A stretch of DNA of 64,000 nt, from contig NZ_JAECVR010000013.1 in NCBI RefSeq assembly GCF_016055185.1, forward strand, positions 1 to 64,000, in the 5' to 3' direction. The position numbers were made by a program, and so were the translations under genes. Source of the DNA: Paenactinomyces guangxiensis (lineage in GTDB: Bacteria > Bacillota > Bacilli > Thermoactinomycetales > Thermoactinomycetaceae). Of this stretch, positions 26,155-35,217 are shown piece after piece; within the stretch, counting starts at the first letter, position 1, and each line of letters opens with the position of its first letter. A model generated the notes under the pieces. The model searched no databases. It had not been told where the DNA came from and saw only the letters and a list, made by a program, of their open reading frames with translations.

Positions 26155-27612
26155 TTAGCGAAGGCTATGTTTACTGTTTAAGAGAGATCGCTCGGGAATC
26201 GCATGGATTGCTGTATGTTTCTGCGATGGGGCTTGCGTTCCTTTAGTGTCAACATAGTCAGGCATATGGACTTCATCAATAAACAGAATACCGTCATACT
26301 GTTCGCGCGGAACCAATTGTTCCTCATCTGCTCCCCAGTATAGTGCCCCTCGTTTGGTGAACATCCATGAAGTCCCTTTTTTATTTTTCTGGTGCAGGAG
26401 GTCCACAAAGATATTTTCATGGCCGCTTTTGCTTAAGATCGACTCCAGGCTTCCTTCCGGGTGAGGATAACGGACAGGAATGGGAGTCCGGTTATCTGCG
26501 GAAACGCCTCTGTTCATATACAAACCGATGGCGTATGAATCTTTTTTCAAACGATCCGGCAGCAGTTCTCCCATCGTAGGATATAAACCCCCATAGGGAT
26601 CCACTTGTGTATTTGCTTTGCGGATGTGGTAATTATGCCCCCATACAATGATTTTTTTGTTTGGATATAATGTGTCGGCAATCCAGGTGAGATTTTTTGC
26701 CATTGCATGGTCACGCAATACGGAGGCTTCAGCCGCGTATTTGGCAGCTTCTTCAATATTTCCTTCCTGGAGGTATTTTCTGGACAAAATCTTTTTTTCC
26801 ATGATTTTTTCGACGGTATCGATGCGGTCCTGAAGAACATATTCCGTTGTTGCTATTGCTTGGGGATGCCCGGGATACATAGCGGATAACTGTGTTTGAT
26901 TGTCTTTTACAAACTTCAAGAGTTCCCGGTAAGCAGCAATCATGTTTGTCTTTTCCAGATGGAATTGAACAATATCTGATTCATTCCAAAAATATTTTTG
27001 AAATTGGATTTCCAGCTGATATGCCTTTTCTCCCATTGAAGGACTTTCTTTTTGAAACCAACTTTTTAAAAAGTTTTTGTAAATACCTGTGGGATGGATA
27101 TCAAAACCGGATAAAATAAGCGGATCTTTGGTTTTCTTCTCTTTTTTAAGGTACTCAAACAGCGGAAGTGTTTCTTCAGTATGCCATACATCGTAAATCG
27201 AATTTTTCATGGTTTGCAGTGGTGGATTTTGTGCCGCATGAAGATCGGCAGAATAAGCCTCACCCAGCGGTGATTCAAAAGCGATTACATCATAATCCAG
27301 CTTTTCATGTAAATATTGAACCAATCTTGCCTTGGATGAATCAAATTCCGCCGCTCCATGTGAACTCTCGCCCAAGAGGACAATACGTTTACCTTTTAAT
27401 GCCTTTTTCAAAAAACGTAAGTCCTTATAGGAATCTCCTGCTACAGGAGCCAGTTTCTCTACAGGGGCCGCGTGTTTTTGCAACCATTTGCTCCAATCGG
27501 GCTCCTCTTTTGTTGAAACTGTTGCCGCAAAGCCGGTATTTCCCGATAAAAGGGTAGTAAAAACAAAGCTTGTCACCATTCCTATTGATAACCATCGTGC
27601 TTTTTTTGTCAA
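26155..27612 (-). CDS. Exported erythromycin-esterase-family protein
   Basis: This is a homologue of Ere macrolide esterases and the wider EreA/ChaN-like hydrolases. The motif LLGESSHGAAEFDSSKARLV near residue 75 carries the Glu and His used in catalysis by the family, and IVWGHNYHIRK provides further His residues. Unlike resistance EreA/B, this protein has a signal peptide (WLSIGMVTSFVFTTLLSG), so it would act outside the membrane. Many Bacillus homologues do not hydrolyse macrolides, and the substrate is unknown. The frame opens at 27684, but GAGGTG directly abuts ATG 27618, so TTG 27612 is the better start. It is monocistronic. Confidence 0.8.
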   Translation of the reverse strand: MTKKARWLSIGMVTSFVFTTLLSGNTGFAATVSTKEEPDWSKWLQKHAAPVEKLAPVAGDSYKDLRFLKKALKGKRIVLLGESSHGAAEFDSSKARLVQYLHEKLDYDVIAFESPLGEAYSADLHAAQNPPLQTMKNSIYDVWHTEETLPLFEYLKKEKKTKDPLILSGFDIHPTGIYKNFLKSWFQKESPSMGEKAYQLEIQFQKYFWNESDIVQFHLEKTNMIAAYRELLKFVKDNQTQLSAMYPGHPQAIATTEYVLQDRIDTVEKIMEKKILSRKYLQEGNIEEAAKYAAEASVLRDHAMAKNLTWIADTLYPNKKIIVWGHNYHIRKANTQVDPYGGLYPTMGELLPDRLKKDSYAIGLYMNRGVSADNRTPIPVRYPHPEGSLESILSKSGHENIFVDLLHQKNKKGTSWMFTKRGALYWGADEEQLVPREQYDGILFIDEVHMPDYVDTKGTQAPSQKHTAIHAIPERSLLNSKHSLR

Positions 27613-27723
27613 AAGCATCACCTCTATGGCAATATTATAAGTTCTTAAAATTAACAGAAGCTGAACAGGAACTAAATAAAACATAAATCACGGACGCCCC
27701 TCCACATACACTTTCACCAAAAA

Positions 27724-27759
27724 CAAAAGCTCCCAAAGTGATCACTCCGGGAGCTTTTG
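27724..27759 (-). terminator. Terminator of the sugar ABC operon
   Basis: CAAAAGCTCCC (27724-27734) pairs with GGGAGCTTTTG (27749-27759). The minus strand continues TTTTTGG. It lies nine bases after the operon's last stop. Confidence 0.85.
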
Positions 27760-27767
27760 GCAGACTT

Positions 27768-28589
27768 TTACCCTTTTAATGATCCGGCCAATAATCCTCT
27801 GATAAAGTACCTGCCCAAAAATATATAGACCAGCAGTGTCGGAAGCGCTGCCAGCAGAGAACCGGCCATCTGGATATTCCACTGGACAATCTGGCTTCCG
27901 GCCAGATTCTGCAATGCGACCATGATCGGTTGCTGGGTGGTGTTTGTAATTGTTACGGCAAACAGGAATTCATTCCAGATCTGGGTGAACTGCCAGATGC
28001 CCACTACTACGAAGCCGGGAATGGACAGCGGGAGGATAATCCGCTGATAAACCCCCCAGATCCCGTTGCCGTCGATTTTTGCCGATTCGATGATCTCTGT
28101 GGGGATACCGGCGTAGAAATTGCGGAAGATCAAAGTGGTAATGGGAATGCCGTAGACAACGTGAACCAGAATGAGACCCGGGATGGAGTTATATAGTCCA
28201 ATCTGTTGGAGAAACTGAATCAGTGGAATCAATATACTTTGATAAGGGATAAACATGCCGAATAAAATCAGCGTAAACAGCGTGTTTGCTCCGCGAAAGC
28301 GCCATTTGGCGAGAATATATCCGTTGAGTGAACCCAGCAAAGAGGATAAAAGCGTTGCCGGAATAGCCAGGTAAAAACTGTTCATCAGACTGGGTGCCAG
28401 TTTTTCATAGGCGATCACATAGCTTTGCCAGTCGATGGTGGAAGGGAAATCCCACATTTGTGCAAGTGTCGCCTCGCTGGCCGGTTTCAGGCTGGTGATC
28501 ACCATCAGGTAAACCGGGATGAGAAAAAAGGCGGCTAGCAAAAGAAGAACCGCGTAGATCCAGATGTGGCTTTTTCGTGATGCCGCCAT
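27768..28589 (-). CDS. Sugar ABC transporter permease, MalG type
   Basis: A 273-residue inner-membrane permease of the carbohydrate uptake-1 family, with six hydrophobic segments. The EAA loop that contacts the ATPase is [20 protein letters not shown]. Its start overlaps the stop of the upstream permease by one base. It would pair with that permease and the lipoprotein below. No ATPase gene is present, as is common in Firmicutes where a shared MsmX-type ATPase serves several importers. The sugar is unknown. Confidence 0.92.
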   Translation of the reverse strand: MAASRKSHIWIYAVLLLLAAFFLIPVYLMVITSLKPASEATLAQMWDFPSTIDWQSYVIAYEKLAPSLMNSFYLAIPATLLSSLLGSLNGYILAKWRFRGANTLFTLILFGMFIPYQSILIPLIQFLQQIGLYNSIPGLILVHVVYGIPITTLIFRNFYAGIPTEIIESAKIDGNGIWGVYQRIILPLSIPGFVVVGIWQFTQIWNEFLFAVTITNTTQQPIMVALQNLAGSQIVQWNIQMAGSLLAALPTLLVYIFLGRYFIRGLLAGSLKG

Positions 28590-29563
28590 TACGCTTCCTC
28601 CTTCCGCATGTTGGAAATTAGATAGGGAATGATCAACAAAGAGACAAGTAAGAGCATCAAAATTGCGATAGCGGCACCCTGACCATAGTGGCTGCCCTTA
28701 AAGGTTGTTTCCACCATATATACACCCGGCATATCTGTGACAAAGGCCGCCCCCGGCCCGGTCATGGCATAGATCAGATCAAAGATTTTTAAGGAGATAT
28801 GGCCCAGGATAATCACTACACTCAAGGTGATCGGTCTTAACTGCGGCAGGATGATTTGCCGGAAAATCTGCCATTCAGTAGCTCCGTCCACACGGGCAGC
28901 TTCCCGCAACTGGTCGGGGATCGCCCGAATCCCTGCCAGATACATGGCCATGGTAAAGCCGGATAACTGCCAAACAGCGGCGATAACCACCGCGATGATG
29001 GCCAGAGGAATACCTGCCTGAATCTGTCCCCATTCCACACCGGGAATAATCTTCGTGTTTACATACCAGAGCGGCGGTTCCTCAATGCCCCACTTTTTTA
29101 AAAACAAATTGACACCTGTTGAAGGGTTAAAAATCCACTGCCACACGACACCGGTCACGATAAAGGACAGTGCCATCGGGAAAATGAAAATATTGCGGAA
29201 AAGTCCTTCCATCCGGATGCGCTGATCGAGCAAAGTGGCTAGAAACAGTCCCAGAACGATACAAACAGCGATAAAAATGACGGTAAAGACAACCGTATTG
29301 CGCAGGTCCGACTGAAAGCGGAAATCATCAAATAAAAACTGATAGTTTGCCAGCCCGTTAAACGAGAGGTCCTGCACCAGTGAATTCCATTTGGTGAGGG
29401 AAACGTAGCCGGTCCAGGCGATAAACCCGTAGACAAAGACAGCGATCGTAATGATCGAAGGGAGCAGAAACAAAAAGGAAATCCATCGTTCCCGCCGGCG
29501 CTGGCTCCTCTTGGCCGTTTGCGTAAGTGAACCGGACTCGGTCGATGGTGCGAGATCTGCCAT
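28589..29563 (-). CDS. Sugar ABC transporter permease, MalF type
   Basis: A 324-residue permease with an N-terminal cytosolic tail, six membrane segments and the EAA loop [20 protein letters not shown]. It forms the heterodimeric channel with the following permease. A 24-base palindrome separates it from the binding-protein gene upstream. AAAGGAGGAC precedes the start. Confidence 0.92.
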   Translation of the reverse strand: MADLAPSTESGSLTQTAKRSQRRRERWISFLFLLPSIITIAVFVYGFIAWTGYVSLTKWNSLVQDLSFNGLANYQFLFDDFRFQSDLRNTVVFTVIFIAVCIVLGLFLATLLDQRIRMEGLFRNIFIFPMALSFIVTGVVWQWIFNPSTGVNLFLKKWGIEEPPLWYVNTKIIPGVEWGQIQAGIPLAIIAVVIAAVWQLSGFTMAMYLAGIRAIPDQLREAARVDGATEWQIFRQIILPQLRPITLSVVIILGHISLKIFDLIYAMTGPGAAFVTDMPGVYMVETTFKGSHYGQGAAIAILMLLLVSLLIIPYLISNMRKEEA

Positions 29564-29584
29564 AATTTGTCCTCCTTTAACAAA

Positions 29585-29608
29585 CAGGCGGCAGAATTCT
29601 GCCGCCTG
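29585..29608. promoter_or_regulatory. 24-bp perfect palindrome between binding protein and permeases
   Basis: CAGGCGGCAGAA and its exact complement form a perfect 24-base palindrome with no loop. Such hairpins between the binding-protein and permease genes usually stabilise the upstream message or partly terminate, giving more binding protein than permease. A weak T-run follows on the minus strand. Confidence 0.65.
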
Positions 29609-29622
29609 TCATACTGATTCTT

Positions 29623-30921
29623 CTATTTCGAAACTTTGTTGGCCGCGGCTGCCTGTTTGATCTGTTGTACGGCTGTATCCACGTTCCCCTGTGTGACAAA
29701 GGTATTGATCAGCTGGTTGAATGCGGTTACAAAACCTTCGGGAGCAGCTGAGCCGTGAGCTAAGCTGGGAGTAAGTTTAGCCTTTTTAAATTCTTCAATC
29801 GTCTGTTTGCCGTATATATCGTATTTGCTGACATCAGCGTCGAGGCGTGCGGGAATTGACCCTTTTAACGGGTTAAATGCATCCTGTCCTTCTTTAGAGC
29901 CCAATACGCTTAAGAAGGTTTTGGTAGCTTCGGGGTGTTTTGCCCCTTTCGGCAATCCGAAAGTATCGGTAATAACCATGAAAGAACCGGTAGTTCCCGG
30001 AGTTGGTACCCATCCGTAATCGTTGTCAGGCTGGAGTTTGAGATCGTTGGTCAGATATCCTTTGGCCCAGTCACCCATCACGTTCATGGCAGCTTCCCCT
30101 TTGCCTACCAGCTGGGCAGCATCTTGCCAGTTGCGTGCGGCGTGATCCTGGTTGGTGTATGTCAACATTTTCTTAAAGGTGTTGAGAGATTCTTTGATGC
30201 GCGGGTCATCAAAAGACAGTTCGCCTTTCCACAGCTTGTTGTAATCTTCGGGGCCAAGTGTACCCAGCAGCACTGATTCATATAAGTGAGTAGCCGTCCA
30301 GGGTTCTTTGTCGCCAAGGGCGAGCGGGGTGATTCCTTTTGCTTTAAGTGCATCAGCCACCTGGAAAAATTCCTCAAAGGTGGTTGGCGGCTTTAAACCG
30401 TTTTGCTCAAAGATTTTTTTGTTGTACCAGAGAACATTTCCCCGGTGGACATTGACGGGAACGGAGTAGATGTTGCCGTCTTTGCTTACCATTTCAATTA
30501 AGGAAGAGGGGAATTTATCCTTCCATCCTTCTTTTTCATACAAATCGTTGAGAGGCTCCATCTTGCCGGCCGCCACCCATCCGTCATTCAGCTCGGAACC
30601 GCCGTGAACCTGGAAGGTATCCGGGGGATCATTTCCCTGCATCCGGGTCGCAAGCACCGTTTTCGCATTAGTACCCGCCCCGCCGGCGACAGCAGCATTA
30701 ATGACCTCGATATCCGGCTGTTTTTCGTTGAAAAGTTTTATCAGAGCCTTCAAACCGTCTTCTTCACCAGCACCGGTCCACCAGCTGAAAATCTCGACCT
30801 GATTTTTGTTGCCGGCATCCGATTTGGTCTGTGGACCGGCGTTCTGGCTGCAGGCAACCATTGCAAATACAAGTAATAAAATTGCTAAACATGAAAAAAT
30901 TCGAGAGTACTTGGTTCTCAT
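29623..30921 (-). CDS. Sugar-binding lipoprotein of ABC transporter
   Basis: A 432-residue extracellular solute-binding protein of family 1. The signal peptide ends in the lipobox FAMVAC, so Cys is lipidated and the protein is membrane-tethered. It is followed by VEIFSWWTGAGEEDGLKAL and a typical MalE-like body with PPDTFQVHGGSELNDGW. The open frame runs far upstream to 31149, but ATG 30921 has GGGGGGAAC and starts the signal peptide exactly. First gene of the operon. On the minus strand TATACT (31004-31009) may be its -10 box. The ligand is unknown; oligosaccharides are typical. Confidence 0.92.
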   Translation of the reverse strand: MRTKYSRIFSCLAILLLVFAMVACSQNAGPQTKSDAGNKNQVEIFSWWTGAGEEDGLKALIKLFNEKQPDIEVINAAVAGGAGTNAKTVLATRMQGNDPPDTFQVHGGSELNDGWVAAGKMEPLNDLYEKEGWKDKFPSSLIEMVSKDGNIYSVPVNVHRGNVLWYNKKIFEQNGLKPPTTFEEFFQVADALKAKGITPLALGDKEPWTATHLYESVLLGTLGPEDYNKLWKGELSFDDPRIKESLNTFKKMLTYTNQDHAARNWQDAAQLVGKGEAAMNVMGDWAKGYLTNDLKLQPDNDYGWVPTPGTTGSFMVITDTFGLPKGAKHPEATKTFLSVLGSKEGQDAFNPLKGSIPARLDADVSKYDIYGKQTIEEFKKAKLTPSLAHGSAAPEGFVTAFNQLINTFVTQGNVDTAVQQIKQAAAANKVSK

Positions 30922-31178
30922 TGTTGTTCCCCCCTTTAATGATGTAAGCCATTTTGATGGAAGAGAGAGATTTTTAATTAAATTAATAATCATCCCTCTC
31001 TTTAGTATACTAGAGATCTTGATGTAATAAAAGTTAAAATCATAACATCCATAAGCAACAAGAGATGAAGGCAGATAGAAAGGAAAAAGTTGCGGTATGG
31101 CTATATGATCAGATAATCGCTCTTTTACAGGGCGTTTTTTTGAACCCAAAATTTTATGAAAAACACTTGCAGTTTCCG

Positions 31179-31218
31179 TGTAACAATGTTACGATGACGT
31201 TAATGTAACATTGTTACA
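31179..31218 (+). promoter_or_regulatory. Large inverted-repeat operator upstream of yhbD-like gene
   Basis: TGTAACAATGTTAC (31179-31192) and GTAACATTGTTACA (31205-31218) are exact reverse complements with a 12-base spacer, and each arm is itself near-palindromic. It ends 32 bases before the gene for a MerR-like DNA-binding protein, so autoregulation is the simplest reading. Confidence 0.7.
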
Positions 31219-31250
31219 TTCGTTTCCGATAAGAAGGATGTGAATGTCGC

Positions 31251-31922
31251 ATGGGTGAGGAGCTCATTTCAAAAAAAGAATTATTATCGTTAACGGGAAT
31301 CTCATATGGACAACTTTATCGCTGGAAGAGACAAAAGCTGATCCCGGAATCCTGGTTTATCAAACAAGCGACAACAACGGGGCAAGAAACTTATTTTGTG
31401 AAGGAAAAGATTTTAAAGCGGATCTCTTTTATCCTGAACAACAAAGAAAAGTATTCCCTTGAAGAGCTTGCCTCCATTTTGTCTCCAACATTTACAGACC
31501 GGCGGTTTCCGGCTGAAGAGCTGCGGAAGATTCCCTGGCTGGATGAAGGTGTGATTGACCAGTTTCAACAGCACGGACCGAAAGACTATTTTACTTTTAT
31601 GGAAATGATTGTTTTAGCAATTATGAGCAAGTGGAAACAGCAGTGGAAGCTGGAAGAAAAGGAGATGTCCGAATGGGCGGCCAGCATCAAAAAATGGCTG
31701 CCGCAATTGAAAAACACTTCTTACCGGCTTATCATGTGCCAAAAAAACAGGGAAAAACTCTATTTGTTAGCAGATCAAAACGCGTCCTTTTTTTTAGACG
31801 ACAGGACACAGGAACTGGAGACAGCAGATTTGGATGAGTGGGGGAAAGAATTGCATCGTCGTTTGAGCGAAAATGATTATGCAGCCCGGCGGGAGGGGAG
31901 CGCTGATGGAATTGTTACATGA
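31251..31922 (+). CDS. yhbD: YhbD-like protein with MerR-type helix-turn-helix
   Basis: A 223-residue soluble protein of the DUF4004/YhbD family. The N-terminus is a MerR-like DNA-binding domain (SKKELLSLTGISYGQLYRWK, about residues 6-25). The rest is charged and helical, with EWAASIKKWLPQLKNT. In B. subtilis yhbD precedes yhbE and yhbF, which encode bactofilins, and the same pairing is seen here. The inverted repeat just upstream is a likely binding site. The gene overlaps the next by 17 bases, so the two are translationally coupled. Confidence 0.82.
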   Translation: MGEELISKKELLSLTGISYGQLYRWKRQKLIPESWFIKQATTTGQETYFVKEKILKRISFILNNKEKYSLEELASILSPTFTDRRFPAEELRKIPWLDEGVIDQFQQHGPKDYFTFMEMIVLAIMSKWKQQWKLEEKEMSEWAASIKKWLPQLKNTSYRLIMCQKNREKLYLLADQNASFFLDDRTQELETADLDEWGKELHRRLSENDYAARREGSADGIVT

Positions 31923-32637
31923 TATAAAAATTTCCGGTTACAGCCATCAGAGTGGCGGAACATTTAACTATGTGAAGATCGCCGGAAAAGGTGTCATCAC
32001 CGGGGATGTGGAAGCGAAACAAATCAAAGTGGATGGCGCCGGCACTTTTTGCAAAGATGTCAAATCGGCTGAAATGAATGTGAACGGCACGGGTTCCATT
32101 GAGGGCAATTTGGAAGTTAAAAATTTTAAAGTACATGGAAACTGTACAGTCAAGGGGAGCGGAACAGTTGAGAAACTGAGCAGCAAGGGAAAATGTTCCT
32201 TTCAGGGGGATTTGAAGTCAAATAAAATAAGCTCAGTGGGACATTTGGCAGTCGATGGGGGAGTGGAGACCGAAGAGTTTATCTCACTGGGCGGTTTTGA
32301 AATAAAAGGGTTGCTCAATGCACAGCTGATTGATATCAAAATCGGCTGGAGGAGTTATGCCGAAGAAATAGGCGGGGAAGAGATCTATGTGAAGTTAGAC
32401 AATTCGCGGACACTGTCGCTAACCCTTCTGAGTAAATGGCTCGGGCGTCACTCGTCACAAAGACTGAAATCCAAAGTGATTGAAGGAACGAAAGTGGATA
32501 TTGAGTTTACAGAGGCAGATGTGGTACGCGGAAATCATGTTTATATCGGCCCCGGCTGCCGAATTGCGAAAGTGGAATACACAGACACCCTGGAGGTAAA
32601 TCCCAATTCAACCGTGATTGAACAGATAAAAATATAG
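31906..32637 (+). CDS. Bactofilin-like polymer-forming protein, YhbE/YhbF type
   Basis: This 243-residue protein is built largely of short beta-strand repeats rich in Gly and Val (ITGDVEAKQIKVDGAG, then SIEGNLEVKNFKVHGN, then VKGSGTVEKLSSKGK). This is the right-handed beta-helix pattern of bactofilins, which polymerise into cytoskeletal filaments or surface assemblies. The C-terminal 80 residues leave the repeat pattern (TLSLTLLSKWLGRH) and end with HVYIGPGCRIAKVEYTD. ATG 31906 is set by GGAGGGGAG; an earlier ATG in the frame lacks one. Confidence 0.8.
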   Translation: MELLHDIKISGYSHQSGGTFNYVKIAGKGVITGDVEAKQIKVDGAGTFCKDVKSAEMNVNGTGSIEGNLEVKNFKVHGNCTVKGSGTVEKLSSKGKCSFQGDLKSNKISSVGHLAVDGGVETEEFISLGGFEIKGLLNAQLIDIKIGWRSYAEEIGGEEIYVKLDNSRTLSLTLLSKWLGRHSSQRLKSKVIEGTKVDIEFTEADVVRGNHVYIGPGCRIAKVEYTDTLEVNPNSTVIEQIKI

Positions 32638-32642
32638 AGGGA

Positions 32643-32670
32643 AAAGCAGAGAAAACCTCTGCTTTTTTTG
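32643..32670 (+). terminator. Terminator of the YhbD/bactofilin-like pair
   Basis: AAAGCAGAG (32643-32651) pairs with CTCTGCTTT (32657-32665), followed by a T-run. Confidence 0.85.
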
Positions 32671-32922
32671 TGCCTGGATAGAAGCCGGCTTACCAGCCCG
32701 TTACCAGATGTACTTTCTGTTCAGCCAGCTTTAATAAAATTATTTTTTTCGGAAGGGATCAATATAAAATAATAGAAAATGATTGTGTATGTCTCCTTAT
32801 GCAGCTTTTGGAACGTTATCCCTACTTCCTTGCAGGGCGCTGATCGGGAGCGAGACAGAATTTTGCCTTCCCCCTTAGACACATACTTTCACAGAAAGAA
32901 AATGATTGGAGGAGATGAAAGG

Positions 32923-33705
32923 ATGAGAGCATTAGATCAAAAAGCAGCTCTGATCACTGGTGCGGCAGGAGGGATCGGTCTGGGGATTGCGCAAGCATTT
33001 GCCAGTGAAGGGGCGAAAGTGGTTATAGCTGACCTGAACGAAGAAGCCGCTCAATCTGCCGCCAAACAGTTGCAAAGCGAAGGGGCAGAAGCGGTGGGAA
33101 TCAAGTGCGATGTGACAAAAGAAGAGGAGTTTCGCCAGACCATCCACACATCGGTACAAATATATGGAAGGCTGGATATTTTAGTAAACAATGCCGGTTT
33201 GCAATATGTGTCTTCAATTGAGGATTTTCCTACTGCAAAGTTTGAACAGCTGGTTAAAGTGATGCTAACTGCACCATTTATCGGGATCAAGTATGTGTTT
33301 CCCATCATGAAAAAGCAAGGATCCGGCAGGGTGATCAATATCGCTTCCATCAACGGACTGATTGGATTTGCCGGAAAAGCTGCCTATAACAGTGCCAAAC
33401 ATGGTGTGATCGGACTGACAAAAGTTGCCGCATTGGAAGGTGCCTCCCACGGCATTACTGTCAATGCTCTCTGCCCCGGATATGTGGACACTCCGCTGGT
33501 TCGCAACCAGCTGCAAGATTTGGCGAAAACGAGAAATGTTCCCCTGGAAAGAGTCTTGGAGGAAGTCATTTATCCGCTCGTTCCGCAAAAACGACTGTTG
33601 TCTGTCGAGGAAATCGCCGATTATGCAGTGTTTTTGGCAAGTGAGAAAGGAAGAGGAATCACAGGGGGGCCTGTTGTGATTGACGGTGGATATACGGCTC
33701 AATAA
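32923..33705 (+). CDS. bdhA: 3-hydroxybutyrate dehydrogenase, SDR family
   Basis: A 260-residue NAD-dependent short-chain dehydrogenase that should interconvert (R)-3-hydroxybutyrate and acetoacetate. It has the nucleotide loop TGAAGGIGLGIAQ, NNAGLQYV, the catalytic Ser in NIASINGLIG, and the YNSAKHG Tyr-Lys pair. The late LVPQKRLLSVEEIADYA is also typical of bacterial 3-hydroxybutyrate dehydrogenases. The open frame extends to 32779, but GGAGGAGATGAAAGG sets ATG 32923. The GntP permease and PHB-depolymerase-like esterase downstream support the assignment, as in the yxjC/yxjF pairing of B. subtilis. Confidence 0.87.
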   Translation: MRALDQKAALITGAAGGIGLGIAQAFASEGAKVVIADLNEEAAQSAAKQLQSEGAEAVGIKCDVTKEEEFRQTIHTSVQIYGRLDILVNNAGLQYVSSIEDFPTAKFEQLVKVMLTAPFIGIKYVFPIMKKQGSGRVINIASINGLIGFAGKAAYNSAKHGVIGLTKVAALEGASHGITVNALCPGYVDTPLVRNQLQDLAKTRNVPLERVLEEVIYPLVPQKRLLSVEEIADYAVFLASEKGRGITGGPVVIDGGYTAQ

Positions 33706-33987
33706 GAAATAGGGACAGGCGATACTCTGTGTACATGAAAGAACTGTTTTTTCACTTATTTGATAATCGCAATAAAAAAATAATTAAGAAAAACATGAAG
33801 GATTTTACTTTGTTAAAGAAGAAAAATATCCAATACCGTTTAGTTATATCCAGGTAACAGCATGAAGGGATCGGCTTTGTGAGTAACTGAAGACAGTTGT
33901 ACGCAAGATCATCGGCCCAAAAACAGATTTCCCTCTATTTTGTTGAAAACTGATATTTCCGGCGGCGGCCTTTTGAGGAGGGGTTTT

Positions 33988-35181
33988 ATGCAATCATTTG
34001 CAGAATTTCGCATTCCGTCCGTAATTCTTTACGGATGTGATTCGTTTGCGAAAATAGGTGAACAGGTTTCGCTTCTGGGTAAAAAGGCTCTTTTGATCAG
34101 TGACGGGATAATGGAAAAGATCGGAAATACCAGCCGGTGTCAAAAGTTTTTGGAGCAGGCAGGCTTGACTCATGTGTCCTACCTGGGAGTTCATTCAGAG
34201 CCGACCGACCTCTATGTAGAGGAGGCTCTTGAGATTTTCATTCAGGAAAAATGTGATGTGATTGTGGGACTTGGCGGCGGAAGTTGCCTTGATGCAGCGA
34301 AGGCAGTAGCTGTGCTGGCTGCCAATGAAGGGTATATTGGTGACTACACGGGAGGAAGAAAGCCGATAAAAAGAAAGCCTGTCCCACTCATTGCAGTTCC
34401 GACAACGGCGGGAACGGGCTCCGAAGTAACCAGTGTCACCGTGATCACCAATACCAAAGAAGACGTTAAAATGATGATCAAAGATCCGGCGTTTATTCCA
34501 ACAGTTGCGATTGTAGATCCGGTGCTTACTCTTACCTCTCCTCCCCAGGTAACAGCGGCAACCGGGCTGGATGCCCTTTGCCATGCAGTGGAGGCCTATA
34601 TTTCGCGCCGTGCCCAGCCAATGACTGACATGTTGGCCCTGTCGGCAATTGAATTGATCAGCCAACACCTTCACAGAGCGTATAAAAACGGACAGGACAT
34701 GGAAGCCAGGGAATCGATGGCTTTAGCGGCGATGAAAGCAGGAATGGCCTTTACCAATGCTTCTGTTTGCCTGGTTCACGGGATGTCACGCCCGATTGGA
34801 GCCGTCTTTCATGTTCCGCATGGTATATCAAATGCCATGTTGCTTCCCGCTGTATTGGAATTTAGCAAAAATTCCTGTATGGAGCGGTTGGCGGTCATCG
34901 GGCGAATTTTTAACGACGATCTGGAAGCGGTTTCAGACGAGAAGGCGGCGACAGAGGCGATTGTAGAGATCAAAAAGCTTTGTTTGCATCTGAACATTCC
35001 AAATATAAAAAAATGGGGGATTGACCCCGGTATATTTGCCCGCGCAGTGGAAAAGATGGCGGCGGATGCCATTGACAGCGGCAGTCCCGCCAATAACCCC
35101 AGGGTTCCTGCTCAAGAAGAAATTGCAGCTCTTTATGATATTTGCTATGACTACGATTTTTCCAATTTGAACGTGCAGTAA
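33988..35181 (+). CDS. Iron-containing alcohol dehydrogenase
   Basis: A 397-residue group III metal-dependent alcohol dehydrogenase. The NAD-binding GLGGGSCLDAAKAV lies near residue 93. The metal ligands are visible in DALCHAVEAYISRRAQP, GMSRPIGAVFHVPHGISNAML and neighbouring His residues. Substrates in the family include butanol, 1,3-propanediol, lactaldehyde and 4-hydroxybutyrate. Placed between 3-hydroxybutyrate dehydrogenase and a GntP permease, a hydroxy-acid or short alcohol is plausible. ATG 33988 follows GAGGAGGGG. The 280 bases upstream are AT-rich with no clear terminator, so read-through from bdhA is possible. Confidence 0.87.
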   Translation: MQSFAEFRIPSVILYGCDSFAKIGEQVSLLGKKALLISDGIMEKIGNTSRCQKFLEQAGLTHVSYLGVHSEPTDLYVEEALEIFIQEKCDVIVGLGGGSCLDAAKAVAVLAANEGYIGDYTGGRKPIKRKPVPLIAVPTTAGTGSEVTSVTVITNTKEDVKMMIKDPAFIPTVAIVDPVLTLTSPPQVTAATGLDALCHAVEAYISRRAQPMTDMLALSAIELISQHLHRAYKNGQDMEARESMALAAMKAGMAFTNASVCLVHGMSRPIGAVFHVPHGISNAMLLPAVLEFSKNSCMERLAVIGRIFNDDLEAVSDEKAATEAIVEIKKLCLHLNIPNIKKWGIDPGIFARAVEKMAADAIDSGSPANNPRVPAQEEIAALYDICYDYDFSNLNVQ

Positions 35182-35217
35182 ATGGATAATATGCACACAT
35201 GGGGAGGGAATCGTTGA

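Noticed and set aside
31118-31141. Plus-strand terminator-like hairpin CGCTC/GGGCG with T7
   Set aside because: No plus-strand gene lies upstream for at least 5 kb, so there is nothing for it to terminate; it may be chance or a relic.
31179-31218. TGTAAC motifs as a further SARP site
   Set aside because: The motifs here form a palindrome, not an 11-base-period direct repeat, and the next gene encodes a MerR-like protein; it is better explained as that protein's operator.
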